Source of the DNA: an uncultured Leucobacter sp.
Lineage (GTDB): Bacteria; Actinomycetota; Actinomycetes; Actinomycetales; Microbacteriaceae
NCBI GenBank assembly: GCA_937872275.1
Contig: CALMSE010000014.1
Coordinates: forward strand, 1-7,628
Direction: 5' to 3'
DNA: 7,628 nt
Both the position numbers and the translations under genes were made by a program. Of the stretch, positions 1 through 5,570 are shown piece by piece (position 1 is the stretch's first letter; every line of letters starts with the position of its first letter). The notes under the pieces are model-generated. The model did not search any database and was not told the origin of the DNA. It worked only from the letters and a program-made list of their open reading frames with translations.

Positions 1-500
1 CCCGCCGCCACCGCCGCGCCCGCGCCGCCGCTCGAGCCGCCGGCCGACAGCTCGGTGTTCCAGGGGTTGAGGGTCGCGCCGAAGAGGTGGTTGTCGGTCT
101 TGCCGCAGTAGCCCGCCTCGGGCGTGTTCGTCTTGCCGAGGAACAGGCCGCCTGCGCCGCGCATGCGCTCGACGACGACGGCGTCGTGGTCGGCGATGCT
201 GTCGCGCAGCGCCTTGATGCCCAGGGTGAGCGGCAGGCCCGCCACCGCGGTCAGATCCTTGATCGTGTAGGGCACGCCGTGCAGCGGGCCCGATACCCCG
301 TGCTTCGCCTGGTGCTCGTCGAGGGAGGCGGCGTCGCGCAGCACCTGCTCGGCGTCCCAGCTGATGATCGCGTTGATCGCCGGGTTCACCCGCTCGACGC
401 GCTCGACCATCGCCTCGGCGATCTCTCGAGCCGAGAGCTCGCCGCTGCGGACGAGGCCCGCGAGCTCGACCGCGGGCAGCCAATGGATCTCGGTGGACAT
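1..500 (-). CDS. Amidase-signature family enzyme (5' part, cut by left edge)
   Basis: Cytoplasmic hydrolase that cleaves carboxamide bonds. The open frame reads inward from an ATG at 498-500 and has no stop before the edge, so 166 codons (about a third of a usual 450-500 residue amidase) are visible. The protein begins MSTEIHWLPAVELAGLVRSG. Residues 72-82 (PLHGVPYTIKD) carry the conserved lysine, Lys81, of the Ser-Ser-Lys triad. Residues 122-128 (GKTNTPE) are typical, and GGSSGG at 154-159 is the glycine/serine signature holding the cis-serine. The nucleophilic serine should lie beyond the edge. A good Shine-Dalgarno, GAAGGAG (506-512), sits 5 bases before the start and fixes it. The same-strand LuxR-type regulator upstream is a possible controller, by position only. 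The family is certain; the substrate (aliphatic amide, aryl amide, or GatA-like role) cannot be told. Glutamyl-tRNA amidotransferase subunit A is less likely because no gatC or gatB is seen nearby. Confidence 0.93.
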   Translation of the reverse strand, partial: MSTEIHWLPAVELAGLVRSGELSAREIAEAMVERVERVNPAINAIISWDAEQVLRDAASLDEHQAKHGVSGPLHGVPYTIKDLTAVAGLPLTLGIKALRDSIADHDAVVVERMRGAGGLFLGKTNTPEAGYCGKTDNHLFGATLNPWNTELSAGGSSGGAGAAVAA

Positions 501-615
501 GGGGGCTCCTTCGCGTAGGACCTGATGGTGCCTCCATTCACGCACAGCGGGCGCGCCGCCGCCATCGGTCGAATACCCGAGGGCAATGGGGGAGGGGGCG
601 TCTGCGGCTGGTCGG

Positions 616-633
616 GGGCGGGCGCGCCCGCCC
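616..633 (-). terminator. Possible GC-rich intrinsic terminator after the LuxR gene
   Basis: A perfect 18-bp palindrome (GGGCGGGCGCGCCCGCCC) lies 14 bases past the stop of the LuxR-type gene. As RNA it can form a 7-bp all-GC stem with a four-base loop. No T-run follows on the minus strand, so it would be the U-poor type seen in high-GC actinobacteria. The rest of the 147-base gap (501-647) holds only the amidase ribosome binding site. I see no convincing promoter for the amidase there, so read-through from the regulator gene stays possible. Confidence 0.4.
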
Positions 634-647
634 GGTCCGCCCGCGGC

Positions 648-1328
648 TCAGATGAGGCCGAGTCTGACCGCCTCGACCGCCGCCGCCGCCCGGGACGTCG
701 TGCCCGTCTTGCGCAGGATGCTCTCGATGTGCGTGCCCACGGTGCTGCGCGAGCGGCGAAGGCGGTCGGCGATCTCGTGATTCGTGGCGCCCTGGGCGAG
801 CAGCCGCGTGACCTCGACCTCGCGGGGCGTCAGGCCGAGCTCGTCGCGCCGGCGCAGCTGCCGCATGAGCACCGAGACGTACGCGGCGAGCGCGTGCACC
901 GCCCGCAGGCCCGAGTCGGGGATGGTCGCCGTGCGGGTGTTGACGTGGATGGAGCCGAGCTCGCCGTAGCGCTCGTCGCGCACGGCGAGCGAGGCGCCGT
1001 TGCGGTAGCCCGCGGGCTTCAGCCAGGTCTCGGCCGTGAAGCTGCGGTGGAAGCCCGTCTCCTCCCAGGTCATCGCGGACTCGCCGGTGCGGACGGCGGC
1101 GCGGTACTGCTCGTCGCGGAGCACGAACTCGGTGCGCAGGTGGGCGAGGTTCTCCGCGCAGTAGCCGAGCGAGAAGATGAGGGCGTGCGGGCATCGCTCG
1201 TCGGGCGCGTAGGTGACGGCGGCGGCGCCGAAGCCGGTCGCCTCGACGAGGCCCCGCCCCGCGCGCGCGATCCTCGCGGCCGGATCGGTCTCGCCGGCGA
1301 GGCCGAGCAGATCGTCGAAGGAGATCAT
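648..1328 (-). CDS. LuxR-family transcriptional regulator with GAF-like N-terminus
   Basis: Probable DNA-binding transcription factor of 226 residues. Residues about 1-155 look like a GAF-type sensory domain: an amphipathic start, then a segment ending in a strand rich in GSIHVNTRTA near 125-134 and a long helix at 139-160. The C-terminal part is a clear LuxR helix-turn-helix. It begins LTPREVEVTRLLAQGATNHEIA at 166-187, and the recognition helix region RRSRSTVGTH ends at 200. The last residues (213-226) complete the domain. The ATG start at 1326-1328 is supported by GAGGAGG (1332-1338) three bases before it and by a TATACT element further up. There is no receiver domain and no acyl-homoserine-lactone-binding WxxxDxPxxG pattern, so neither two-component control nor classical quorum sensing is indicated. 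The signal is unknown. The amidase gene downstream on the same strand, 147 bases away, is the most obvious nearby target, but that is inference. Confidence 0.9.
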   Translation of the reverse strand: MISFDDLLGLAGETDPAARIARAGRGLVEATGFGAAAVTYAPDERCPHALIFSLGYCAENLAHLRTEFVLRDEQYRAAVRTGESAMTWEETGFHRSFTAETWLKPAGYRNGASLAVRDERYGELGSIHVNTRTATIPDSGLRAVHALAAYVSVLMRQLRRRDELGLTPREVEVTRLLAQGATNHEIADRLRRSRSTVGTHIESILRKTGTTSRAAAAVEAVRLGLI

Positions 1329-1379
1329 GACCCTCCTCGGGTTCGGGCCCGCCCCTACTCGTGGGCCGATGACGATGCC

Positions 1380-1385
1380 AGTATA
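1380..1385 (-). promoter_or_regulatory. Probable -10 element of the LuxR-type gene
   Basis: On the minus strand this reads TATACT, close to the sigma-70/SigA consensus and unusual in such GC-rich surroundings. It lies about 50 bases before the start codon, giving a leader of roughly 45 bases that includes the Shine-Dalgarno. No good -35 hexamer is seen 16-18 bases upstream. The remaining gap to the LacI gene (1386-1498) holds only a weak 5-bp hairpin (1466-1481, CTCCG/CGGAG) that could be the end of the LacI transcript. Confidence 0.5.
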
Positions 1386-1498
1386 GGCGTCCGGTCGCCC
1401 GGCCAGCCGACGGCCGCGTCCTTGGGTCGCCGTGCGGGTGCTTGAGCGCGCCCTGTCGGCCGAATCTCCGTGTGCTCGGAGCGGCGGCGCGCGGAGCC

Positions 1499-2530
1499 CT
1501 ACCGCGGCCGGGTGGTGGACTCGCGTATGACGAGAGCGGGGGGCGGCGCCGACAGCGGAGCCTGTACGGGACGACCTTCTGCCAATGCGATGGCGGCAGC
1601 CACCGCTTGGTGCGCCGACTCTTCCGGGCGAATGTCCAGGGAGGTCACGCTCGGACGCGAGACGCGATTCTGCACCGAGCCCGAAGCAGCCGCGACGAGA
1701 AGGTCCTCGGGCACGCGGATGCCGCGCCGGATCGCCTGAGCCGAGACCCCGGCGGCATGACGCCCGGTGAGACAGAAGATCGCATCCGGCCGATCATCCT
1801 GGTCCCCGCCGAGGAAATGGTTGAGAATCGAGTCGCCGGCCGACTCGCCCTCGGCCTCTGGGGCCGAGAACAGGAGCGGTTCCTGGCCTCGTGACCTCCA
1901 CCACGCGACCATCGCGCTCTCGGTCGCCAGGTTCCAGTGGTTTCGATCGGTGCCGCTCACGAACGCGATACGCCGAGCGCCTGCATCTTCGAGGTGGTCG
2001 GCGAGGATTCGGGCGTACTCCGTGGCCCGATCATCGATCTCGAAGAACTGGCCGGGTCGTGCCGGGTCGGGGCCCAGTGCGATGAAGGGAATGTGCGATT
2101 CCGAGAGCAGGGTGAGGACGGGGTCGTTCTCGAACGGCTGGAGCACGATGTAGGCATCTGCAGACAGCGCGCTCAAGGGTGCGTGCGGCCGTGTGGGGTC
2201 ATCGATGAGCATGAGGCTGTACCCGTGCTCCATCGCCGCGAGCGATGCCGCGCCCGTGAACCGGAGAAAGTAGTCGACGCCCTCGGGAAGAAAGGTGTTG
2301 AGGCTGTGGAAAGGTCGAATCGCGAGTGCGAGCAGCCCGAGATGAGATCGCTGCAGGCTGCGAGCGATGGCACTCGGACGATAGCCGATCTCGGCCGCGA
2401 TCGCCGCGATCCGCTCGACGGTCTCACGGCGCACCGTGCCCTTCCCGTTGAGCGCGTGGGAGACGGTAGTCGGGGAGACACCCGCGGCCCGCGCCACATC
2501 TTTGATCGTCGGTCTCCCGGTCCTGTCCAC
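1499..2530 (-). CDS. LacI-family transcriptional repressor
   Basis: Ligand-responsive repressor of 343 residues, the usual LacI/GalR length. Residues 7-27 (PTIKDVARAAGVSPTTVSHAL) are the helix-turn-helix. RPSAIARSLQ at 51-60 is the hinge helix that opens the operator minor groove. Residues about 64-340 form the periplasmic-binding-like effector domain, with the dimer-face pattern ARRIAFVSG at 185-193 and a typical C-terminal strand near VTSLDI (295-300). The start is GTG at 2528-2530: an in-frame TGA lies immediately upstream, so no longer form exists, and the HTH begins at the right distance. No Shine-Dalgarno is visible, but a TATGCT ends six bases before the GTG, suggesting a leaderless transcript. 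It diverges from the transporter/hydrolase operon, and two palindromes with a central CG in the shared region are the expected operators. The inducer is unknown; the partner genes suggest a peptide- or amide-type compound rather than a simple sugar. Confidence 0.95.
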   Translation of the reverse strand: MDRTGRPTIKDVARAAGVSPTTVSHALNGKGTVRRETVERIAAIAAEIGYRPSAIARSLQRSHLGLLALAIRPFHSLNTFLPEGVDYFLRFTGAASLAAMEHGYSLMLIDDPTRPHAPLSALSADAYIVLQPFENDPVLTLLSESHIPFIALGPDPARPGQFFEIDDRATEYARILADHLEDAGARRIAFVSGTDRNHWNLATESAMVAWWRSRGQEPLLFSAPEAEGESAGDSILNHFLGGDQDDRPDAIFCLTGRHAAGVSAQAIRRGIRVPEDLLVAAASGSVQNRVSRPSVTSLDIRPEESAHQAVAAAIALAEGRPVQAPLSAPPPALVIRESTTRPR

Positions 2531-2536
2531 TCAGCC

Positions 2537-2542
2537 AGCATA
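2537..2542 (-). promoter_or_regulatory. Putative -10 of a leaderless lacI-type transcript
   Basis: The minus strand reads TATGCT here, followed by six bases (GGCTGA) and then the GTG start codon. A start site at or next to the GTG would give a leaderless mRNA, which fits the absence of a Shine-Dalgarno. The upstream -35 match is poor (TTCGAC at 2558-2563, spacing 15). If this is the promoter, the operators at 2651-2674 lie over 100 bases upstream and would not block it directly. Confidence 0.4.
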
Positions 2543-2650
2543 ACGCTTGGGATCGCGGTCGAATCGGGGGCTCGTGCGCCCGGCGAGGCGACCGGGAAAC
2601 GAATCGGCGGTCGCGCCCGAGGCCCTCATCGTTACCGAAACGAGATAACC

Positions 2651-2660
2651 AAAACGTTTT
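2651..2660. promoter_or_regulatory. LacI-type operator, copy 1
   Basis: Perfect palindrome AAAACGTTTT, with the central CG and AT-rich arms expected of LacI/GalR-family operators. It overlaps the first bases of the -35 hexamer (2658-2663) of the operon promoter, so bound repressor would hinder RNA polymerase. The adjacent divergent LacI-family gene is the natural candidate to bind it. Confidence 0.75.
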
Positions 2661-2686
2661 ACACAAAACGTTTTGGACAATATGCT
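2658..2686 (+). promoter_or_regulatory. Promoter of the transporter/hydrolase operon
   Basis: TTTACA (2658-2663) and TATGCT (2681-2686) are separated by exactly 17 bases, a near-consensus SigA-type promoter. Transcription should start near 2692-2694, leaving a leader of about 70 bases before the lipoprotein start at 2762. Both AAAACGTTTT palindromes lie on or between the two hexamers. The surroundings (about 2636-2690) are markedly AT-richer than the rest of the window. Confidence 0.75.
2665..2674. promoter_or_regulatory. LacI-type operator, copy 2
   Basis: Second perfect AAAACGTTTT, centred 14 bp from the first and lying wholly within the -35/-10 spacer. CC before copy 1 (2649-2650) and GG after copy 2 (2675-2676) make the whole 28-bp block almost symmetrical. 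A 14-bp centre spacing is not a whole number of helical turns (about 1.3), so two dimers would sit on different faces of the DNA, or only one would bind at a time. Confidence 0.72.
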
Positions 2687-2761
2687 GGTGCCCGAATCCT
2701 CGCCGACACATCGTGAGCGGCGGTGAAGATTCAATGACGAAACTTCGGATGGAGAACGAGC

Positions 2762-3094
2762 ATGAGAATGACGAAGACGAGAGCTTCGATCGCGATTCTG
2801 ACTGTCGCCGGTCTGGCCTTGGCGGGATGCGCCCGAGGCGGCGACACCGCGACCGACGCGGAGCCCGCCGAGGCGCTCCAGAGCGATCTGGCCATCACCA
2901 CGCCGCCCCCGACCGGGGAGATCGACAAGATCCTCGGTCGACACCTCGATCCTGCGCAGGGCGGCTTCTGGACGGGCGATGCCGCGAACATCGACGATAT
3001 CGATGCCACGGGAGACCACGAGGTCACGGTCACGCTGAAGGAGCCCGATTCGCTGTTCACCGACAAGCTGCTCACGCCGCTCGGGCCGGTCGTC
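2762..3094 (+). pseudogene. Remnant of an ABC peptide/nickel-type substrate-binding lipoprotein
   Basis: The ATG at 2762 has a good ribosome site (GGAG at 2751-2754, spacer 7). Residues 1-23 form a lipoprotein signal: basic start MRMTKTR, hydrophobic core, lipobox LAGC with Cys23. Residues 41-57 (SDLAITTPPPTGEIDKI) match the mature N-terminus of actinobacterial family-5 solute-binding proteins. Residue 58 onward (LGRHLDPAQGGFW, then GDHEVTVTLKEPDSLF) matches a segment that normally lies much further into such proteins. An in-frame deletion near 2930-2936 therefore seems to have removed roughly 70-80 residues (estimate from family knowledge). Homology stops near 3094, where the sequence switches frame into an ATPase gene; the frame ends in a stop at 3217 as a 151-residue hybrid. 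About 400 residues of a usual 500-550 residue protein are absent, so ligand binding is not expected. Family match is confident; exact breakpoints are approximate. Confidence 0.8.
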
Positions 3095-3533
3095 CGAGCT
3101 CGACGGGCAGGATCTCCGAGCTGCGAGCGGCGAGGCACTGCGTCGCAGTCGAGCCGAGGACCTCGCGCTGATCGCGGGCGCCCTTTCCGGTCGGCCCAAG
3201 CTGCTTCTCGCCGATGAACCGACCACCGCGCTCGACGTCACGACGCAGGCCGAGGTCGCGGCGATTCTCGATGAGAAGCGGCGTGAGCATGGACTCTCGA
3301 TGATCTTCGTCAGCCACGACCTGGATCTCGCCGCCGCCGTGTGCGATCGGCTCGCCGTGATGAAGGACGGAAGGATCCTCGAGATCGGAACACCCGAGGA
3401 GATTCGGGATCGGCCCCTCACCGAGTACACCCGCACGCTCATGGCGGCGCGGCCCGCGCTCTACCCCGCAGGGTCTGCAACAGATCGCATGGGTGCTGAA
3501 GAGTTCGACCGAGATGCGGAGGCGCGCGCATGA
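3095..3533 (+). pseudogene. Remnant of an OppD/DppD-like ABC transporter ATPase
   Basis: Translated in the frame that ends with TGA at 3531-3533, this segment first gives ELDGQDLRAASGEALRR, the piece that normally follows Walker A. It then jumps near 3168-3176 to GALSGRPKLLLADEPTTALD, which normally follows the LSGGQ signature. Walker B (LLLADE, ending 3218), the D-loop and the H-loop (SHD at 3312-3320) remain. Walker A, the Q-loop and the ABC signature are all missing, so it cannot work as an ATPase. The C-terminal tail is complete. The frame enters from the binding-protein remnant by a frame change near 3094, so no start codon with a ribosome site is evident; an internal ATG at 3300 would give 77 residues. 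Its stop overlaps the next gene's start (ATGA), the usual coupling of opp/dpp ATPase pairs. This shows that the 3' end is original and the damage lies upstream. Confidence 0.82.
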
Positions 3534-4399
3534 TGCAGACGCAGACGGACATCATCGAAGTCGAGAACCTGAGACGAACGTTTCGTCTCGGTCGGAGGTC
3601 GAGCGTGACCGCGCTCGATGGCGTCTCATGCGCACTTCGCTCGGGCACCTGCCTCGCCGTCGTCGGCGAGTCGGGTTCGGGGAAATCCACGCTCGCGCGC
3701 GTGATCGTCGGTTTGGAACCGGCCGACAGCGGGAGCGTGCGCATCTCGGGCAGCGTGGTCGCCCCCACGACCTCCCGACGCGAGCTGCGCAAACGAGCGA
3801 GGCGTGTGCAGATGGTCTTCCAGGACCCGCAGGGATCCCTCAACCGGTCGTTGCCGGTGGGCGCGACGATCGACGAGATGCTTCGGGCGCACCGACCGGA
3901 TCTCGGCCGGGAGGCCAGGCGGAGCCGAACACTCGAGCTCTTCTCCGAGGTGGGGCTGACCGAGCGGCATGCCGATGCGAAGCCGAGCGCGCTCTCAGGC
4001 GGGCAGAAGCAGCGCGTCGCCATCGCTCGGGCGCTCGCCGCAGAGGCCGAGGTGGTCGTGCTCGATGAGGCCGTCTCGGCTCTCGACGTCTCGGTGCAGG
4101 CGCAGGTGCTGAGCCTGCTGAAGCAACTGCGAGCCGATCATGGCCTCTCCTACCTCTTCATCACGCATGACCTGTCGGTCGTGCGCGATATCGCCGATGA
4201 TGTGGTGGTGATGCGCTCGGGGCGGATCATCGAGCGAGGCACCGTCGGAGAGGTGCTGGATGCCCCGTGCGAGCCGTATACGAAACTCCTGCTCGCCTCC
4301 GCTCCCCGGCCGGGCTGGAAGCCCCGGCGCGGGCTGCGGCACGTGTTCCTGGACGAACAGCCGACCGAGGGCGGATCCCGCCGCACGATATCACGATAG
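3530..4399 (+). CDS. OppF/DppF-like ABC transporter ATP-binding protein
   Basis: Intact 289-residue cytoplasmic ATPase of the peptide/nickel importer class. Walker A GESGSGKS is at 46-53, Q-loop Gln98 in VFQDPQGSLN, signature LSGGQ at 155-159, Walker B VVVLDE at 175-180, D-loop SALD at 183-186, and H-loop His213 in ITHD. The typical OppF/DppF tail region (YTKLLLASAP, 250-259) is present. Glu180 is followed by Ala where Pro is commoner. The ATG at 3530 overlaps the preceding stop and has GGAGG (3518-3522) seven bases ahead; the ATG at 3533 is an alternative. Such proteins work as one half of an ATPase pair on two permeases. Here the partner ATPase is a remnant and no permease is present, so it is an orphan unless it serves a transporter encoded elsewhere. 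The next gene follows after 13 bases. Confidence 0.93.
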   Translation: MMQTQTDIIEVENLRRTFRLGRRSSVTALDGVSCALRSGTCLAVVGESGSGKSTLARVIVGLEPADSGSVRISGSVVAPTTSRRELRKRARRVQMVFQDPQGSLNRSLPVGATIDEMLRAHRPDLGREARRSRTLELFSEVGLTERHADAKPSALSGGQKQRVAIARALAAEAEVVVLDEAVSALDVSVQAQVLSLLKQLRADHGLSYLFITHDLSVVRDIADDVVVMRSGRIIERGTVGEVLDAPCEPYTKLLLASAPRPGWKPRRGLRHVFLDEQPTEGGSRRTISR

Positions 4400-4412
4400 G
4401 AAAATGGAAGAC

Positions 4413-5489
4413 ATGACTGAAGACGTCGAACGACTGCACCTCGTCGTGACCGGGGAGACCCCCGCCCGACTCGGACGCAGCAGGGGCGAACAACTGCGCC
4501 ACTCCCTCGCCGAGGCGTACGAGTGGTACGCGAGGATCTTCCGCGCGGCGGAGGTCACCGAGGCGCACGAGCAGGAAGCCGTCGAGCAGACTGTCAACGC
4601 GTTGCGCGCCTGGCGACCCGAGACCGTGGCCGAGATGGAGGGCGTTGCCCGCGGAGCGAGCGTCTCGCTCGATCAGGTGGTCGCGCTCAACGCGCGCACC
4701 GAGATCCTGGCGCTGGGAGTGCTCGCGTCGAAGGAATGCTCGACGATCGCGGCCCGCGTGGGCGGCGCCGACGGAGTGGGCCGCATGATGGGTGCGCAGA
4801 CCTGGGACTGGCATGTCGAGCTGGATCGGTTCTGGCATACGCACGAGGTCGCCGGCCCGGGCTATCGCTTCGCGGGCATGACCGAGCAGGGCTTGCTGAG
4901 CAAGATCGGTGTGAACTCCGCCGGCCTCGCACTGCATTTCAACATTCTCGGGCACGAGCAAGACGGGCCCGGGGGGGTCCCCATGCACGTGCTCTCCGGG
5001 GTGGTTCTGTCGGAATGCGCGACTGTCGACGAAGCGATCGAGCTCGTGCGATCGGCGCCGCTGAGCTCATCGAGTTCGTTCACGCTCATCGACCGGGATG
5101 CGGCGGTGTCGCTCGAGATATCGCCGGTCGGCGTGTTCGAAGTGCCCCAGCGCGACGGCTCGGTGGTGAGAACGAACAGTTTTCAGACCCCCGTTCCCCT
5201 CGCCGGTCAGAAGGCCGCGTTCGAACCGGACTCGTCGGCGCGATTCGACCTGGTGCGCACCCGCTTGGCCGGCGGCCTGCCGCGCGACGAGACGAGGCTT
5301 CTGCGGATGCTGGAGACCGCGGTGGGGGAGCCGCCGGTGACCTGTCGGCCTGACATGTCGAAGGCGTTCGGGGAGCGCTGGGCGACGCTGTGCACATGCA
5401 TCACCGATCCGGAGGCGCGTACGATCCGCATCCTCGACGGCATGCCGACAGAGGCTGAGACCGGGTCCTGGTACACCTTCACGGTGTAG
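4413..5489 (+). CDS. C45-family Ntn hydrolase / acyltransferase (penicillin acyltransferase-like)
   Basis: Predicted self-processing amide hydrolase of 358 residues, a normal length for peptidase family C45 (isopenicillin N acyltransferase-like proteins). Cys109 in SKECSTIA is the expected nucleophile exposed by autocleavage before it. Other family marks are GAQTWDWH (127-134), GVNSAGLALHFN (166-177) and RTNSF (253-257), which supplies the usual conserved Asn. No signal peptide is seen, so it should act in the cytoplasm. The residue before Cys is Glu rather than the Gly of the fungal enzyme. The ATG at 4413 is preferred because AGGA (4398-4401) then lies at a workable distance; the ATG at 4404 (three more residues) is too close to it. 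The frame stays open back into the ATPase gene, but that part is overlap. It is the last gene of the LacI-controlled operon and probably cleaves the compound the lost transporter brought in. Family members cleave N-acyl or peptide-like bonds; the substrate here is unknown. Confidence 0.88.
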   Translation: MTEDVERLHLVVTGETPARLGRSRGEQLRHSLAEAYEWYARIFRAAEVTEAHEQEAVEQTVNALRAWRPETVAEMEGVARGASVSLDQVVALNARTEILALGVLASKECSTIAARVGGADGVGRMMGAQTWDWHVELDRFWHTHEVAGPGYRFAGMTEQGLLSKIGVNSAGLALHFNILGHEQDGPGGVPMHVLSGVVLSECATVDEAIELVRSAPLSSSSSFTLIDRDAAVSLEISPVGVFEVPQRDGSVVRTNSFQTPVPLAGQKAAFEPDSSARFDLVRTRLAGGLPRDETRLLRMLETAVGEPPVTCRPDMSKAFGERWATLCTCITDPEARTIRILDGMPTEAETGSWYTFTV

Positions 5490-5496
5490 AACATCA

Positions 5497-5513
5497 CTCT
5501 CCCCGCAGGAGAG
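5497..5513. terminator. Possible terminator hairpin between convergent genes
   Basis: CTCTCC (5497-5502) pairs with GGAGAG (5508-5513) around a five-base loop, 7 bases past the hydrolase stop. It lies between two convergent genes and could serve both. There is no T-run on either strand, so support is modest. Confidence 0.35.
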
Positions 5514-5570
5514 GGGCGCGCTGGGGCGCAGATGCCGCGCGGGAGCAGTGCGCTGCCGGGCGGGTCGTGT

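Noticed and set aside
525..1445. A 306-codon plus-strand open frame over the LuxR gene
   Set aside because: The minus strand encodes a clear LuxR helix-turn-helix with a strong ribosome site; the plus-strand product is compositionally biased and has no motif.
1466..1481. Hairpin CTCCG/CGGAG as the LacI gene terminator
   Set aside because: A 5-bp stem without a T-run is expected often by chance in GC-rich DNA, so it is not listed as a feature.
2651..2674. The paired palindromes as a terminator or a mobile-element inverted repeat
   Set aside because: They sit precisely on a promoter between divergent genes, next to a LacI-family gene, and no transposase or target duplication is seen.
2762..3217. 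A genuine 151-residue lipoprotein of new type
   Set aside because: The last 40 or so residues are an out-of-frame reading of ATPase DNA, and the earlier pieces are recognisable parts of a family-5 solute-binding protein, so it is a broken gene rather than a new one.
2531..3442. A 303-codon minus-strand open frame across the promoter and the remnants
   Set aside because: It is antisense to recognisable lipoprotein and ATPase sequence, crosses the operators, and is Ser/Arg-rich with no family pattern.
4260..4412. A longer N-terminus for the C45 hydrolase
   Set aside because: The extension runs through the coding region of the intact ATPase in another frame and has no C45 similarity; the proper start follows that gene's stop.
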